64,000 nucleotides of DNA from Actinocrispum wychmicini (GCF_004345645.1 NZ_SLWS01000012.1:310001-374000); one strand, 5' to 3'. Shown: positions 33,876 through 43,576, counted from the stretch's first letter. The notes: generated by a model not told the origin, from the sequence alone. Translations and numbers: made by a program.

Positions 33876-34307
33876 TCAGCCCTGGGTGATGTAGGCCTCG
33901 AGCTGCTGCTGGTCCTCTTCCAGTTTCTTGATCCGGCTCTTCACCACGTCGCCGATGCTGACGATGCCGATCAGGCGGCCGTCGCCCACCACGGGCACGT
34001 GCCGGATCCGGCGCTCGGTCATCAGGACCGTCAGGCTGTCCACGGAGTCGTCCCGGTCGCACGTGAAGACCTCGGTCGTCATGATGTCCGCGACCGACCG
34101 GTCGAGCAGCGTCGCGCCCTGGTCGTTGAGCCGGCGGACCACGTCCCGCTCGGACACGATTCCGGCCACGGTGCCGTCCGCCGCCAGTACGACCATGGCG
34201 CCGATGTTGTGCTCGGCCAGCGCGGCGAGCAGTTCGGTCACTGTCGTCCCTGGTTCGACCGTCGCCACCGTTGAGCCTTTGGTGCGCAGCACGTCCGAGA
34301 TCCGCAT
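33876..34307 (-). CDS. Two-CBS-domain protein
   Basis: 143 residues made of two CBS repeats (about 8-62 and 75-130) plus a short charged helical tail. Start MRISDVL at 34307 has GGAGG 7 nt upstream. Stand-alone CBS pairs bind adenine nucleotides and act as energy or redox sensors; the hypoxic-response proteins of mycobacteria look similar. Several copies usually exist per genome. No partner is evident from the context. Confidence 0.85.
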   Translation of the reverse strand: MRISDVLRTKGSTVATVEPGTTVTELLAALAEHNIGAMVVLAADGTVAGIVSERDVVRRLNDQGATLLDRSVADIMTTEVFTCDRDDSVDSLTVLMTERRIRHVPVVGDGRLIGIVSIGDVVKSRIKKLEEDQQQLEAYITQG

Positions 34308-34399
34308 GGGGCGCCTCCATCTATAACCGCCGGTGTGACCTTGCTTACAGCAGGTTAGGCGCTTCGCCGTGATCAGCAAAAGATCAGCGGTCCTGTCCG

Positions 34400-34870
34400 T
34401 TATGTTCCAGTTCGGTACAGGACCACGCGTGGCCCGAGTTCGGCCAGGTCACGCTCGGCCGCGACCAGCGCCGCGAGGTCCGGTCCGGGATCCGCCAGTT
34501 CGACGAAACCGAGCCGGGCGTACCAGGGTCCGTTCCACGGCACGTCCCGGAACGTCGTGAGCGTGACCCCGGCGCTGCCGGCCCGGCCGATCACCGCCGC
34601 CATCAGCGCGGATCCGATGCCCGTTCGGACGTGCGCCGGGTGAACGGCGATCTGGTGCAGGTGCAGCCTGGTGTCCAGCCGGTCGGCGTACGCGAAGGCG
34701 ACCGGCGGGTCGCCGACCACCAGCACCTTGCCGGGATCGGACACCTCGTCGATCACGGATCCGGGCTGGAACACGATCCCCAGCGGCTCGAACAGCGTGT
34801 CCGCGGCCCGTTCGATCTCCCCCAGCTGAGGTAACTCGGTGACCGCGGGCGGACGGACCACTGGAACCAT
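34400..34870 (-). CDS. GNAT-family acetyltransferase
   Basis: 156 residues with the GNAT core: LHLHQIAVHPAHVRTGIGSALM carries the acetyl-CoA loop, and WYARLGFVE is motif B. Start ATG 34870 has no Shine-Dalgarno but a TAGCGT -10 exactly 8 nt upstream, so it is probably leaderless. Divergent from the DUF2293 gene. Substrate unknown. Confidence 0.8.
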   Translation of the reverse strand: MVPVVRPPAVTELPQLGEIERAADTLFEPLGIVFQPGSVIDEVSDPGKVLVVGDPPVAFAYADRLDTRLHLHQIAVHPAHVRTGIGSALMAAVIGRAGSAGVTLTTFRDVPWNGPWYARLGFVELADPGPDLAALVAAERDLAELGPRVVLYRTGT

Positions 34871-34878
34871 GTCCGGGC

Positions 34879-34884
34879 ACGCTA
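34879..34884 (-). promoter_or_regulatory. Leaderless -10 (TAGCGT) before the GNAT gene
   Basis: On the minus strand TAGCGT (34884-34879) lies 8 nt upstream of the ATG at 34870; no ribosome-binding site is present. Confidence 0.5.
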
Positions 34885-34899
34885 CCGGAAGGAGGCCTG

Positions 34900-35949
34900 A
34901 TGGGGTTCGAGCCACGGACCAAGCTGGAGCGCCGGGTCTGCGTCGCCGCGGAGCGGTTGCTGGCGGAGACCGCCGTCGTCACGCCGGTCGCGGTCCTGGC
35001 GCGGATGGGGTGGCTGCCCCGGCTGATCGACTGGGAGCGCTCCCAGGTCGCCTGCCTGGAGGACACCGCCGCGGTCGACCCGGGAAGACTCGCCGAAGCG
35101 CGCGGGATCCTCCGGGCCTGGGCCGAAGACAGGGGCCTGGCCGAGGGCGAGAGCACGTACGTCAGCCAGAACCGCGACCGCCGGCCACTCCGGTTCACCG
35201 CCGAAGGCGCTGAGGAGACTGAGCGGGCGTACCGCACCCACTGGATCGCGTCGGACGTCTCGGACAAGAAACGCGAGCGGCTGACCCAGAAGCAGAACAC
35301 CGCGCCGGACCTGGTCGTGGTGGAGCCGACCACGGACTGGACGTGCGTGAGCTGCGGCGGCACCGGACCGTACCTGATCATGGACAGCGCCGGCGCGAAC
35401 TGCCTGACGTGCGCGGACATGGACCATCTGGTGCTCCTCCCGGCCGGCGACGCCACGCTCACCCGGCGGGCGAAGAAGGCCAGCGGCCTGTCCGCCGTGG
35501 TGGTGCGGTTCAACAAGTCCCGCAAACGCTACGAACGCCAAGGCCTGCTGGTCGAGGAACCGGCCCTGGCGGCGGCCGAGGAGTCCTGCCTGGCGGACGA
35601 GGAAGTCCGGCTGCGCCAGCGGGAGCGCGACCGGGAACGCCGGGCGCACCAGGACGTCGAACTGCAGGGACGGATGGCGGAGCTGATCGGCAGGCTGTTC
35701 CCGCGCTGCCCACCGGATCGGGCGGCGGCCATCGCCCGGCACACCGGGCAGCGCGGCAGCGGCCGGGTCGGCCGGTCGGCCGCCGGCCGCGCCCTGGACG
35801 AAGAGGCGCTCACCCGGGCCGTGATCGCGTCCATCCGGCACGAGGACACCGAGTACGACGAGCTGCTGATGTCCGGCGTCGATCGCGAAGCGGCCAGGGA
35901 CCGGATCCGGACCAAGATCGACACTGTGCTGGAGCACTGGCGCGGATAG
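34900..35949 (+). CDS. DUF2293-containing protein
   Basis: 349 residues. The middle holds a zinc-binding-like pair of CxxC motifs (WTCVSCGGTG and NCLTCADM). A strongly basic helical stretch (about 230-250, rich in Arg/Glu) comes next, then the DUF2293 domain (FPRCPPDRAAAIARHTGQRG...). The CxxC pairs and Arg-rich helix suggest nucleic-acid binding, but this is not established. The ATG at 34900 has GGAAGGAGG 5 nt upstream. It lies 14 bp before the prolyl oligopeptidase gene. Confidence 0.78.
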   Translation: MGFEPRTKLERRVCVAAERLLAETAVVTPVAVLARMGWLPRLIDWERSQVACLEDTAAVDPGRLAEARGILRAWAEDRGLAEGESTYVSQNRDRRPLRFTAEGAEETERAYRTHWIASDVSDKKRERLTQKQNTAPDLVVVEPTTDWTCVSCGGTGPYLIMDSAGANCLTCADMDHLVLLPAGDATLTRRAKKASGLSAVVVRFNKSRKRYERQGLLVEEPALAAAEESCLADEEVRLRQRERDRERRAHQDVELQGRMAELIGRLFPRCPPDRAAAIARHTGQRGSGRVGRSAAGRALDEEALTRAVIASIRHEDTEYDELLMSGVDREAARDRIRTKIDTVLEHWRG

Positions 35950-35963
35950 GCGACACTGGAGGT

Positions 35964-37967
35964 ATGACTGTTGACCCGTACCTCTGGTTGGAGGAGGTGA
36001 CCGGGGACGACGCCATGGCGTGGGTCCGTGAACGCAACGCGACAACGGTCGCCGAATTGACCGGAAACGTCCGTTTTGAGCAGATGCGTGACGAGATCCG
36101 CGCGGTGTTCGACGCGGATGACCGCATCCCGTACGTCCGTCGACGGGGCGAGTACCTGTACAACTACTGGCAGGACTCGACGAACCCGCGCGGGCTGTGG
36201 CGGCGCACCACGCTGGAGCGGTACCGGCAGGCCGATCCGGAGTGGCAGGTGATTCTCGACCTGGACGCGCTGGCCGAGCGCGAGGGCGAGAACTGGGTGT
36301 GGGACGGCGCGACCGTGCTGCGTCCGGAGTACCGCAAGGCGTTGGTCAGCCTCTCGCGCGGTGGCGCGGACGCGACGGTGATCCGTGAGTTCGACATCGA
36401 GACGCGCGAGTTCGTGACGGGCGGGTACGAACTGCCGGAGGCCAAGTGCTGGCTGCGGTGGATCGACGCCGACCTGGTGTACGTGGGAACGGACTTCGGC
36501 CCAGGATCGTTGACCGCTTCGGGGTATCCGCGCATCGTCAAGGAGTGGCGGCGCGGCACGCCGCTGGACGAGGCGACCACGGTGTTCGAGGGCAAGCCGG
36601 AGGACGTGTCGGTCAGCGCCGTGCACGACCGGACACCGGGCTTCGAGCGGAGTTTCGTCACCCGCAACATCGAGTTCTACCGGGCCGAACGGTTTTTCCG
36701 GACGCCGGCCGAACTGGTCCGGATCGACGTGCCGGAGGACGCCGAGACCGACGTCGAGCGCGAGTGGCTGCTGATCGAACTGCGCACCCCGTGGACCGTC
36801 GGCGGCACGACGTACCCGGCCGGTGCCCTGCTGGCCGCGCGGTTCGACGACTTCATCGCCGGCGAACGGGACCTGACCGTCCTGTTCACGCCGGACGCGC
36901 ATTCCTCACTGGGCAGCCATTCGTGGACCCGGGACCACCTGATCCTGGACATCCTGCGGGACGTCCAGACTCACCTGGAGGTGCTCACCCAGGCGACCGG
37001 CTGGACCCGGGCGCCGCTGCCCGGTGTGCCGGCCGGCCAGCTGTCCGGGATCATCGGCACCAACCCGGACGTGGACAACGAGTACCTGCTGAACTCCAGC
37101 GGCTACACCGAACCGGCGACCTTGCGCCGCGGCGTGTTCACCGACGAGCCGGAAATCCTCAAGCAGGCCCCCGGGTTCTTCGACACCGACGGGATCGAGG
37201 TCCGTCAACTGTTCGCCACGTCCAAGGACGGCACCAGGATCCCGTACTTCGTGGTCGGCAGCGGGGAGCCACGGGACCGCCCGACGCTGCTGTCCGGGTA
37301 CGGCGGCTTCGAGATCTCCCTGACGCCGAGCTACCTGGGGCATGTCGGCCGCGGGTGGCTGGCGCGCGGCGGCACGTACGTGGTGGCGAACCTACGGGGC
37401 GGCGGCGAGTACGGCCCGGAGTGGCACTCCCAGGCGGTCAAGGCGAACCGGCACCTGGTTTACGAGGATTTCGCCGCGGTCGCGGCTGACCTGGTGGCGG
37501 GCGGCATCACCACCCCGGCCCGGCTGGGGATCCAGGGCGGCAGCAACGGCGGCCTGCTGATGGGCGTGATGTTGACCCGCTATCCGGAGTTGTTCGGCGC
37601 GATCGTGAGCCAGGTGCCGTTGCTGGACATGCGGCGCTACCACGAGTTGCTGGCCGGCGCGTCCTGGATGGCCGAGTACGGCGACCCGCGTGAACCGGAG
37701 GAGTGGGCGTACATCGAGCCGTTCTCGCCGTACCACAACGTCCAAGCGGGACAGCAGGTGCCGCCGACGCTGTTCGTGACGTCCACAAGGGACGACCGGG
37801 TGCACCCGGCGCATGCCCGCAAGATGGTCGCCCGCATGCTGGAACAGGGCCACGACGTGCGGTACTACGAGAACATCGAGGGCGGTCACGGCGCCGCCGC
37901 GGACAACGAGCAGCTCGCGTTCAAGTGGGCGCTGGTGTTCGAGTTCCTGTGGCGGACGCTCAGCTGA
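35964..37967 (+). CDS. Prolyl oligopeptidase family serine peptidase
   Basis: 667 residues: an N-terminal seven-bladed propeller (about 60-390) and a C-terminal alpha/beta-hydrolase domain. The triad is Ser in GGSNGGLL, Asp in RDDRVHPAH and His in EGGHGA. The start MTVDPYLWLEE is typical of the S9A branch. It would cleave short proline-containing peptides in the cytoplasm (no signal peptide). Its 3' end overlaps the convergent metallopeptidase gene by 8 bp. Confidence 0.92.
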   Translation: MTVDPYLWLEEVTGDDAMAWVRERNATTVAELTGNVRFEQMRDEIRAVFDADDRIPYVRRRGEYLYNYWQDSTNPRGLWRRTTLERYRQADPEWQVILDLDALAEREGENWVWDGATVLRPEYRKALVSLSRGGADATVIREFDIETREFVTGGYELPEAKCWLRWIDADLVYVGTDFGPGSLTASGYPRIVKEWRRGTPLDEATTVFEGKPEDVSVSAVHDRTPGFERSFVTRNIEFYRAERFFRTPAELVRIDVPEDAETDVEREWLLIELRTPWTVGGTTYPAGALLAARFDDFIAGERDLTVLFTPDAHSSLGSHSWTRDHLILDILRDVQTHLEVLTQATGWTRAPLPGVPAGQLSGIIGTNPDVDNEYLLNSSGYTEPATLRRGVFTDEPEILKQAPGFFDTDGIEVRQLFATSKDGTRIPYFVVGSGEPRDRPTLLSGYGGFEISLTPSYLGHVGRGWLARGGTYVVANLRGGGEYGPEWHSQAVKANRHLVYEDFAAVAADLVAGGITTPARLGIQGGSNGGLLMGVMLTRYPELFGAIVSQVPLLDMRRYHELLAGASWMAEYGDPREPEEWAYIEPFSPYHNVQAGQQVPPTLFVTSTRDDRVHPAHARKMVARMLEQGHDVRYYENIEGGHGAAADNEQLAFKWALVFEFLWRTLS

Positions 37968-38868
37968 CGTCGCCGGCCGGCGCCAGCCACGTGTTGCAGG
38001 CGGACGTGTTGTTGTTCTTCACGCCGGCGTTGCCCCACTGGATCTGGTGCTTCACGGTGCCGTGCGTCTTGTCCGTGACCGAACTGCGGAAGGAGGTGCC
38101 GGCCGCGGTGCCGAGGGTCTTGCTGATCGAGCCGCGGCCGGTGACCGTGCTGATGAACATGCCGGAGAAGCAGTCCGCCTGCAGCTCCATCCGGCGGGTC
38201 AACTCCAGGTACTCGGGCGAGTCCTCGGCCATGCCGCGCATCTTCTGCCCGAGGCCCTGGTTGATGCCGCTGAGCAGCTGCACGTGATGGCCGTACTCGT
38301 GGGCCAGGACCATGATGTGGCTGCCCTGGTTGGAACCCATCGAGTCGATCACGCGGCCGCGGGGCATGAAGATCGTCTCGTCGCGGGGGCAGTAGAACGC
38401 GACCGCGATCTCCGACGACGGCGTGCCGCACGTGCTGGTGGGGTTGTCGTCCACGACCAGCGTCGGTGACTCGAACGGCGCGTGGGCCTGTGCGAGCACG
38501 GGTTTCCAGGCGCTGTCCAGACAGTCGATCATGGCCTGGTAGTACGCCTTCAGCTGGTCGGCGGACTTGCCGAAGCCGGGCAGCCGGCACGTGGTCGCCG
38601 GTAACGACATGCCGGGGGTGAGCAGCTGGTTGGTCTCCAGCGCGGGCTTGGCCGTCGGCGCGGCACTGGACTGCGGGGGGACGGCCGCGTTCGGCTTGGT
38701 GTCCTTGGCCGTTTCGGGGGCGGCCAGCGGGATGCCGGCCACGGTCCGGGTGCCCTGGCTGGGCAGCGAGATCAACAGCAGGACGAGCAGTAACGCGCCG
38801 ATCACCCCGAGCAGGGCCAGTGGCGAATTACGCGACTGAGCCCGATACGCGTCCCCCGGGTCGTCCAT
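37960..38868 (-). CDS. Membrane-anchored neutral zinc metallopeptidase
   Basis: 302 residues: a short cytoplasmic N terminus, one membrane helix (about 15-36), a Pro/Ala-rich linker and an extracytoplasmic zinc-peptidase domain. The zinc motif is HEYGHH, with a downstream Glu in MELQADCFSG. It belongs to the neutral zinc metallopeptidase group related to YpfJ. Substrates are unknown; a cell-wall or exported protein target is plausible. Confidence 0.88.
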   Translation of the reverse strand: MDDPGDAYRAQSRNSPLALLGVIGALLLVLLLISLPSQGTRTVAGIPLAAPETAKDTKPNAAVPPQSSAAPTAKPALETNQLLTPGMSLPATTCRLPGFGKSADQLKAYYQAMIDCLDSAWKPVLAQAHAPFESPTLVVDDNPTSTCGTPSSEIAVAFYCPRDETIFMPRGRVIDSMGSNQGSHIMVLAHEYGHHVQLLSGINQGLGQKMRGMAEDSPEYLELTRRMELQADCFSGMFISTVTGRGSISKTLGTAAGTSFRSSVTDKTHGTVKHQIQWGNAGVKNNNTSACNTWLAPAGDVS

Positions 38869-38895
38869 TCATCCCCCTCACGCTCAACAGCGCCA

Positions 38896-39569
38896 TCATC
38901 GCATGGGTGGTTGATGGAGGGACTCGTCCGGTGGGGACGACACGGCCGGCGCGGGGGTGAACACCGCGTTGCGGACAGCCCCGACCGTGGCCAGCCATTC
39001 CCTCGCCCGGTTCTTGATCAGGCTGAAGTCGCTGCAGCCGCAGGTCGCGGCCACGCCGTCGGCGTCCATCCGAGGGTCCGGCAGAGCGTCACGGCCCGTG
39101 GCAGGTGGTAGGACTGCGTCACGAGCAGGGCCCGGCTGACCCCGTACACCCGCATGGCCCGCGCGCATGTGTCGTACGTGTCCACGCCGTGCGGGTCGAC
39201 GACGATCTTGGCCGGGTCGACACCCTTGCCGACCAGGTACGCGCTCATCGCCCTGGTCTCGTTGCCGGAGCTGCCGTTCTCGTCCCCGGACACCAGGACC
39301 GCCGCCGCCTTGCCCTGCTTGACCAGGTCGGCGGTCACGTCGAGGCGCCCGGCGAGGAACGGCAGCGGCTGGTCGGCCTGGATTTTCGCGCCGAACACGA
39401 TCACCACGGGCGCGTTCGGCGCGTCGGCGACGTCATACCTGTGCCCACCCGACGCGATGTACGCCCACGCGACGCTCCCGCCGATAACCACCGCGAGCAC
39501 CGCGACGGCGACCACCGCGATCCGGCGGACGCGCCGGGGCCAGCGGCGTGGTTTCTCTTCCTCCCCCAC
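38896..39569 (-). pseudogene. SanA/YdcF-like (DUF218) protein interrupted by a frameshift
   Basis: The first part (start 39569) has an N-terminal membrane helix and a DUF218 core (IVFGAKI, LVSGDENGS, VTQSYHLPRA). Near 39066-39072 the frame drifts into a low-complexity end, while the next frame continues with the expected C terminus (DADGVAATCGCSDFSLIKNR) to a stop at 38896. One missing base explains both. DUF218 proteins act in envelope maturation or vancomycin tolerance (SanA). It is either a genuine recent lesion or a base-call error; all other features of the gene look intact. Confidence 0.7.
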
Positions 39570-39582
39570 GGAAACTATGCAA

Positions 39583-40011
39583 TCACACCTTGACCTCGGT
39601 CCGCCGGAGTTGACCGGCCATCATGATCACGATCAGGGGGATCAGCACGGTCAGCACCAGGCTCGTGGTCTGCCCGATCGCCGCGGACCGCGAGAAGTGC
39701 TCCAGGTGGATGATGTGGAACACGGTGTGCGGCACGGCGAACGCCAGCGTGGCGACCATGCTCGTCCGTACCCACAACGGTGTCAGCTTGACCGCGGCGA
39801 CGACGAGCACGACGACCAGCGCGAGGTTCATGCCGCCGTAGTCCCGCACGAGGTGCTCGTTGTACGGCGGGAACAACGCGACCCATCCGCTGTTCGCGCC
39901 CGGGATCGGTCCGTCCTCGAAGAACGACGTCGGCCCGAACTGTGCCCAGAACCCGATGATCCCCTGGGTCACCGCCAGCAGAATGACGAGGCCGCGCGTC
40001 CACGCCCTCAT
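39583..40011 (-). CDS. Four-helix integral membrane protein
   Basis: 142 residues with four predicted membrane helices (about 7-25, 60-80, 84-103 and 110-133) and few charged loops. No motif allows a name; the layout recalls small DoxX- or DUF4345-like proteins. Its start overlaps the stop of the upstream NAD-binding protein gene by 4 bp (ATGA), and the SanA-like gene follows after 13 bp. Function unknown. Confidence 0.75.
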   Translation of the reverse strand: MRAWTRGLVILLAVTQGIIGFWAQFGPTSFFEDGPIPGANSGWVALFPPYNEHLVRDYGGMNLALVVVLVVAAVKLTPLWVRTSMVATLAFAVPHTVFHIIHLEHFSRSAAIGQTTSLVLTVLIPLIVIMMAGQLRRTEVKV

Positions 40012-40772
40012 GACTTTCCCCGGTAGGAAACGGTTCGCTCCGGGTGTTCGAGGAGGTATTCGGCGAACGTGATCCGGCCGTCGGCGTGCCGCGGGGTGTG
40101 GTGGTGGCCCGCCCGGAAGGCGCGGAAGGCCTTGCCCGGCAGCCGGAACGGCACGATCAGCCGACGCCGTCCGGTGGCCTTCAGGAACATCCTCGCCATT
40201 TCCTTGGACGAGAGCACCTGCGGCCCGCCCATGTCCGGCACCCGCCCGGCCGGCCCCTCAAGGGCGAGCGCGGTGAGCCGCTCGGCCACCTCGGACACGT
40301 CGAGCGGCTGGAACCCGAAGGCGGGCACCAGCATGAGGTGGATTTTCGCGGTGGCCGCGAACACCACCCGGATCAGGTCGTGGAACTGGGTGGTGCGCAG
40401 GATCGTGTACGGCACACCCGACCGCACGATGACCTGCTCGGCGTCGAGCTTGGTCCGGTAGTACTTGAACGGGACCTTGTCGACGCCGACGATCGAGATG
40501 TACAGCAGGTGCGGCACCTTCACCTCGGCGGCCGCCGCGACGAGCTTGCGGTCCAGTTCCACGTCCCCGAACGCGGCCGCGCAGTGCACGATCACGTCCG
40601 CGCCGCTGACCGCCGCCGTCAGCCCCTCGCCCGTCTTCCAGTCCACCGTGGACAGCCCGGCGCCGCTGCGCCTGCTGGCCACCCGCACGTCATGTCCCGC
40701 GTCGCGCAGGATGCCCACCACGAGCGAGCCGAGCTTGCCGGTACCGCCGGTCACCAGAATCGTCTTCGTCAT
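40008..40772 (-). CDS. NmrA-like NAD(P)-binding SDR protein
   Basis: 254 residues from the ATG at 40772. An atypical SDR: the N-terminal TGGTGKLG loop is present, with no clear YxxxK catalytic pair in the usual place (YYRTKLDAE is the nearest match). Such proteins act as NAD(P)H-dependent reductases or redox sensors. Downstream of the P450 gene on the same strand (67 bp gap), it may modify the same substrate. A TTG at 40790 is an alternative start. Confidence 0.8.
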   Translation of the reverse strand: MTKTILVTGGTGKLGSLVVGILRDAGHDVRVASRRSGAGLSTVDWKTGEGLTAAVSGADVIVHCAAAFGDVELDRKLVAAAAEVKVPHLLYISIVGVDKVPFKYYRTKLDAEQVIVRSGVPYTILRTTQFHDLIRVVFAATAKIHLMLVPAFGFQPLDVSEVAERLTALALEGPAGRVPDMGGPQVLSSKEMARMFLKATGRRRLIVPFRLPGKAFRAFRAGHHHTPRHADGRITFAEYLLEHPERTVSYRGKS

Positions 40773-40839
40773 GCCCTCTTGACGAGACAACCTTGGGAAT
40801 CGTGACAGTCTCCTCCGCCCCCGCCTTGCGACCTGAACC

Positions 40840-42111
40840 TCAGGTGCCGAGGGTCACCGGGAGCGACTCGACGCCGTAGACGATGGACACCTTCCGGAAC
40901 ACCAGTTCCTCCGGCGCCTTCGCCAGCCGCATTTCGGGGAACCGCCGAACCAGCGCCGGGTAGGCGGCCCGCAGCTCCATCCGCGCCAGTTCGGCGCCGA
41001 TGCACCTGTGCACCCCGTAGCCGAAGGCCAGGTGGGAGGTGGGCGCCCGGGTAGCGTCCACCCACTCCAGGTCCGGGCCGAGCGCGGGATCCCGGTTGGC
41101 GCCGCTCAGCGACACCACGACCATGTCACCCTTGGTCATCTTGACCCCGGCGACCTCCACGTCGTCCCGGGCGAACCGGGGGAAGGCGACCTGGACCACG
41201 GTCAGGTACCGGAGGATCTCCTCGACGAAGCCGCTCGCGGCCGAGTCGTCGTCGTGGATCCGCTTGAACGTCTCCTGGTCCCGCAGCAGCACCAGGGCGC
41301 CGAGCGCGAGCATGCTGGCGGTGGTCTCGAACCCGCCGGTGAGCACGCCGTCGGCGAGACCGGCCAACTCCTGGTCCCCCACCTCGTCGCCGTGCTCCTT
41401 GATGATCATGCCAAGGAGCCCGTCACCTGGGTTTTCGCGTTGCTTCCGAACGACGTCGAGCAGGTACTCCAGGGAGTCCGAGATGGCACCGAGGGACGCG
41501 CCCGCGCCACCGAAGAGGTCGAACCGGGAGACGGCGAGATGTTGGAAGGCCTCCCGGTCCTCGTAGGGCACGCCGAGCAGTTCGCAGATCACCAGGGACG
41601 GGATCGGCAGCGCGAACTCCTGGACCAGGTCGACCGGGCCGGCCGCGGCGGCCATCGCGGCCAGCCGCTGCTCGATGATCTCCTTGATCCCGGGCGTGAG
41701 GCGGCTCAGCCGGCGCATGGTGAACTCGGGGGTCAGCAGTTTGCGCAGGCGGCTGTGCACGGGCGGGTCGGCGAAGCCGAGCCCGCCGGGGTTCTCCTGG
41801 TCGGTCATGCCGGCGCCGGTCAGGTTGGCGAAGTCGTTGCTGAACGACTTGGTGTCGCTGAGCACGGCCTTGGCCTCTTCGTAGCCGCTGACCAGCCAGA
41901 GGTTGATGCCGAACGGGATCGACAGCTTGCTCACCGGCGCCTGCGCCCGGGTGGCGCCCAGTTCCGGAATCGGATCAAGGCCGTCGCGCCGCAGTGGCAT
42001 CAACGCGGGCTCCGGGACCGGCATTTTCGCCAGGTCGAAGCCCTTTTTCTGGGCGCGCGCGAAATACCACCGAGCGATCCACGACCTGACGCGCGAGCGG
42101 AGATTCCCCAC
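40840..42111 (-). CDS. Cytochrome P450
   Basis: 423 residues. The heme loop is FGYGVHRCIG with axial ligand C370; the I-helix oxygen-activation motif reads GGFETT and the K-helix ExxR is EEILR. It is a soluble bacterial-type P450 needing separate ferredoxin and reductase, neither of which is in the window. The neighbouring SDR gene could share its pathway. The substrate is not predictable, and no biosynthetic cluster surrounds it. Confidence 0.92.
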   Translation of the reverse strand: MGNLRSRVRSWIARWYFARAQKKGFDLAKMPVPEPALMPLRRDGLDPIPELGATRAQAPVSKLSIPFGINLWLVSGYEEAKAVLSDTKSFSNDFANLTGAGMTDQENPGGLGFADPPVHSRLRKLLTPEFTMRRLSRLTPGIKEIIEQRLAAMAAAAGPVDLVQEFALPIPSLVICELLGVPYEDREAFQHLAVSRFDLFGGAGASLGAISDSLEYLLDVVRKQRENPGDGLLGMIIKEHGDEVGDQELAGLADGVLTGGFETTASMLALGALVLLRDQETFKRIHDDDSAASGFVEEILRYLTVVQVAFPRFARDDVEVAGVKMTKGDMVVVSLSGANRDPALGPDLEWVDATRAPTSHLAFGYGVHRCIGAELARMELRAAYPALVRRFPEMRLAKAPEELVFRKVSIVYGVESLPVTLGT

Positions 42112-42154
42112 GCCACGAGGCTAAGCCAACCGTCCTGAGAGGCGCGACGGGGGT

Positions 42155-42160
42155 TACGGT
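42155..42160 (+). promoter_or_regulatory. Leaderless -10 (TACGGT) before the DUF2630 gene
   Basis: TACGGT ends 7 nt before the ATG at 42168; no Shine-Dalgarno sequence is visible. Confidence 0.5.
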
Positions 42161-42167
42161 CACTCTC

Positions 42168-42413
42168 ATGACCGAACGCGACATCCTGGACCAGATCCGA
42201 ACCCTGGTCGACCGGGAGCACGAACTGCGGACCCACAACGTGGCCGGTGAGATCGACTCGGCCGAGGAGCAGACCCAGCTGCGGTCCCTGGAAGAGGCCC
42301 TGGACCAGTGCTGGGACCTGCTGCGGCAGCGGCGGGCCCGACGCGGCGCCGGCGAGAACCCGGAGGACGCGCAGGCCCGGCCGGCGCAGCAGGTCGAGGG
42401 CTACCTCCAGTAG
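42168..42413 (+). CDS. DUF2630 small protein
   Basis: 81 residues, helical and highly charged (IRTLVDREHELR, CWDLLRQRRARR). Length and sequence match DUF2630, a small actinobacterial family of unknown role. The C terminus overlaps the convergent membrane protein gene by 13 bp. Leaderless promoter upstream, divergent from the P450 gene. Confidence 0.85.
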   Translation: MTERDILDQIRTLVDREHELRTHNVAGEIDSAEEQTQLRSLEEALDQCWDLLRQRRARRGAGENPEDAQARPAQQVEGYLQ

Positions 42414-43576
42414 GCGCGCAGCCAGTACGCACGGTCAACGGCAGCGCATGTGGTGACAACGACCACACCGAACGCGGCGGCCGCGGCGAGCAGCCGGAAC
42501 TCCGGGTAGCCGCCAGCGGTCCGGTACGCCAGGAAAGCCGCGGCCACCCCGGCCACGGCCGAACCCACCAGTTGCGCGGCCCACACCCGCCGGGCCGCGA
42601 CCTGGGCCAGCGCGCCGGCCGGCTCGTCCGCGAACACCGCCCGCCGGGTTTCGCGTCCGGCCCGAATAACGGCCGCCGCGGTGACGACCACGCCAGCGAC
42701 GACGGCGAGCCGAGGCGCACCGAAGATCATTCCGTAGCGGATCGCGAGCGCGGGCACTGAGAAGTACGCCAGGAACCATCCGACGGTCCGCGTCAGCATG
42801 TCGATCCCCGGCCCCACAGCCGTGCCCGATGTCGCAGCCGCGCCTGTGCGCCGTGCCGCGAGCCGGGTTCCTATGAGCACGGCCGCCGCGAGCGCCGCGA
42901 GCGGCAGCATTTCGTGCACGTGCCCAAGGTTGTAAAGCAGTGCGGTGTCGTACACCGACAACACGAGAACACCGACGGCGCCGACGGAAAGCAGGAACAG
43001 CGCTAGGTCCGTCGTGCTCGTCACGCGTTTTTCCGGCGGTGGTCCGGTGAGTTTCGGCACCACCAGGCCGACGACGATTCCGGACCCGATCCGGATCGCG
43101 ATGTCGTCCCAGGTGTACGGATTCTTCAAGGAGTACTCGATCAGGCAGAACGTCGCCGTGTAGAACACGACGGTCGGCAACACCAGTCCGGCCGCCCGCC
43201 GGTACAGCTCCGGCCCGTACCACCGGCACACCGTGAGAACGGCGAACACCACGAACGGCAGTTCGAGAAATGCCTGAACGCGCAGCACGCTCAGGGAAAG
43301 CGCGTCCGGGGCCGGGAAGTTGTCGGCCAGCCAGCGCAGCACCGGGTCGTGGCCGGCCACCGCGAACCAGCCACTCGGCAGGTACTTCGCGATGAATCCC
43401 GGATCGCCGTCGTGCACGCGCAGCACGTAGACCGTGAACAGCACCTGGTTGACGTAGACCGCGGCGGTCACCCCGAGCAGCCAGATCCCCGGATGTCCCC
43501 AGCCCTCGCGCACCCGGACCCGTGGCCGGCCGACCAGGCCGACCACGGTCGACAGCACGATGATCGCCTCCAACAC
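42401..43576 (-). CDS. Polytopic membrane protein, function unknown
   Basis: 391 residues with about ten hydrophobic segments and very short loops. I recognise no family. An internal loop (KLTGPPPEKRVTSTTD) separates two halves and is probably cytoplasmic by its positive charge. It stands alone between the DUF2630 gene (convergent, overlapping) and an LLM oxidoreductase (divergent). Confidence 0.7.
   Translation of the reverse strand: MLEAIIVLSTVVGLVGRPRVRVREGWGHPGIWLLGVTAAVYVNQVLFTVYVLRVHDGDPGFIAKYLPSGWFAVAGHDPVLRWLADNFPAPDALSLSVLRVQAFLELPFVVFAVLTVCRWYGPELYRRAAGLVLPTVVFYTATFCLIEYSLKNPYTWDDIAIRIGSGIVVGLVVPKLTGPPPEKRVTSTTDLALFLLSVGAVGVLVLSVYDTALLYNLGHVHEMLPLAALAAAVLIGTRLAARRTGAAATSGTAVGPGIDMLTRTVGWFLAYFSVPALAIRYGMIFGAPRLAVVAGVVVTAAAVIRAGRETRRAVFADEPAGALAQVAARRVWAAQLVGSAVAGVAAAFLAYRTAGGYPEFRLLAAAAAFGVVVVTTCAAVDRAYWLRAYWR

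Noticed and set aside
40840..42111. P450 as part of a secondary-metabolite cluster
   Set aside because: Its neighbours are an NmrA-like SDR, a small membrane protein and a SanA-like gene; no core biosynthetic enzyme is near.
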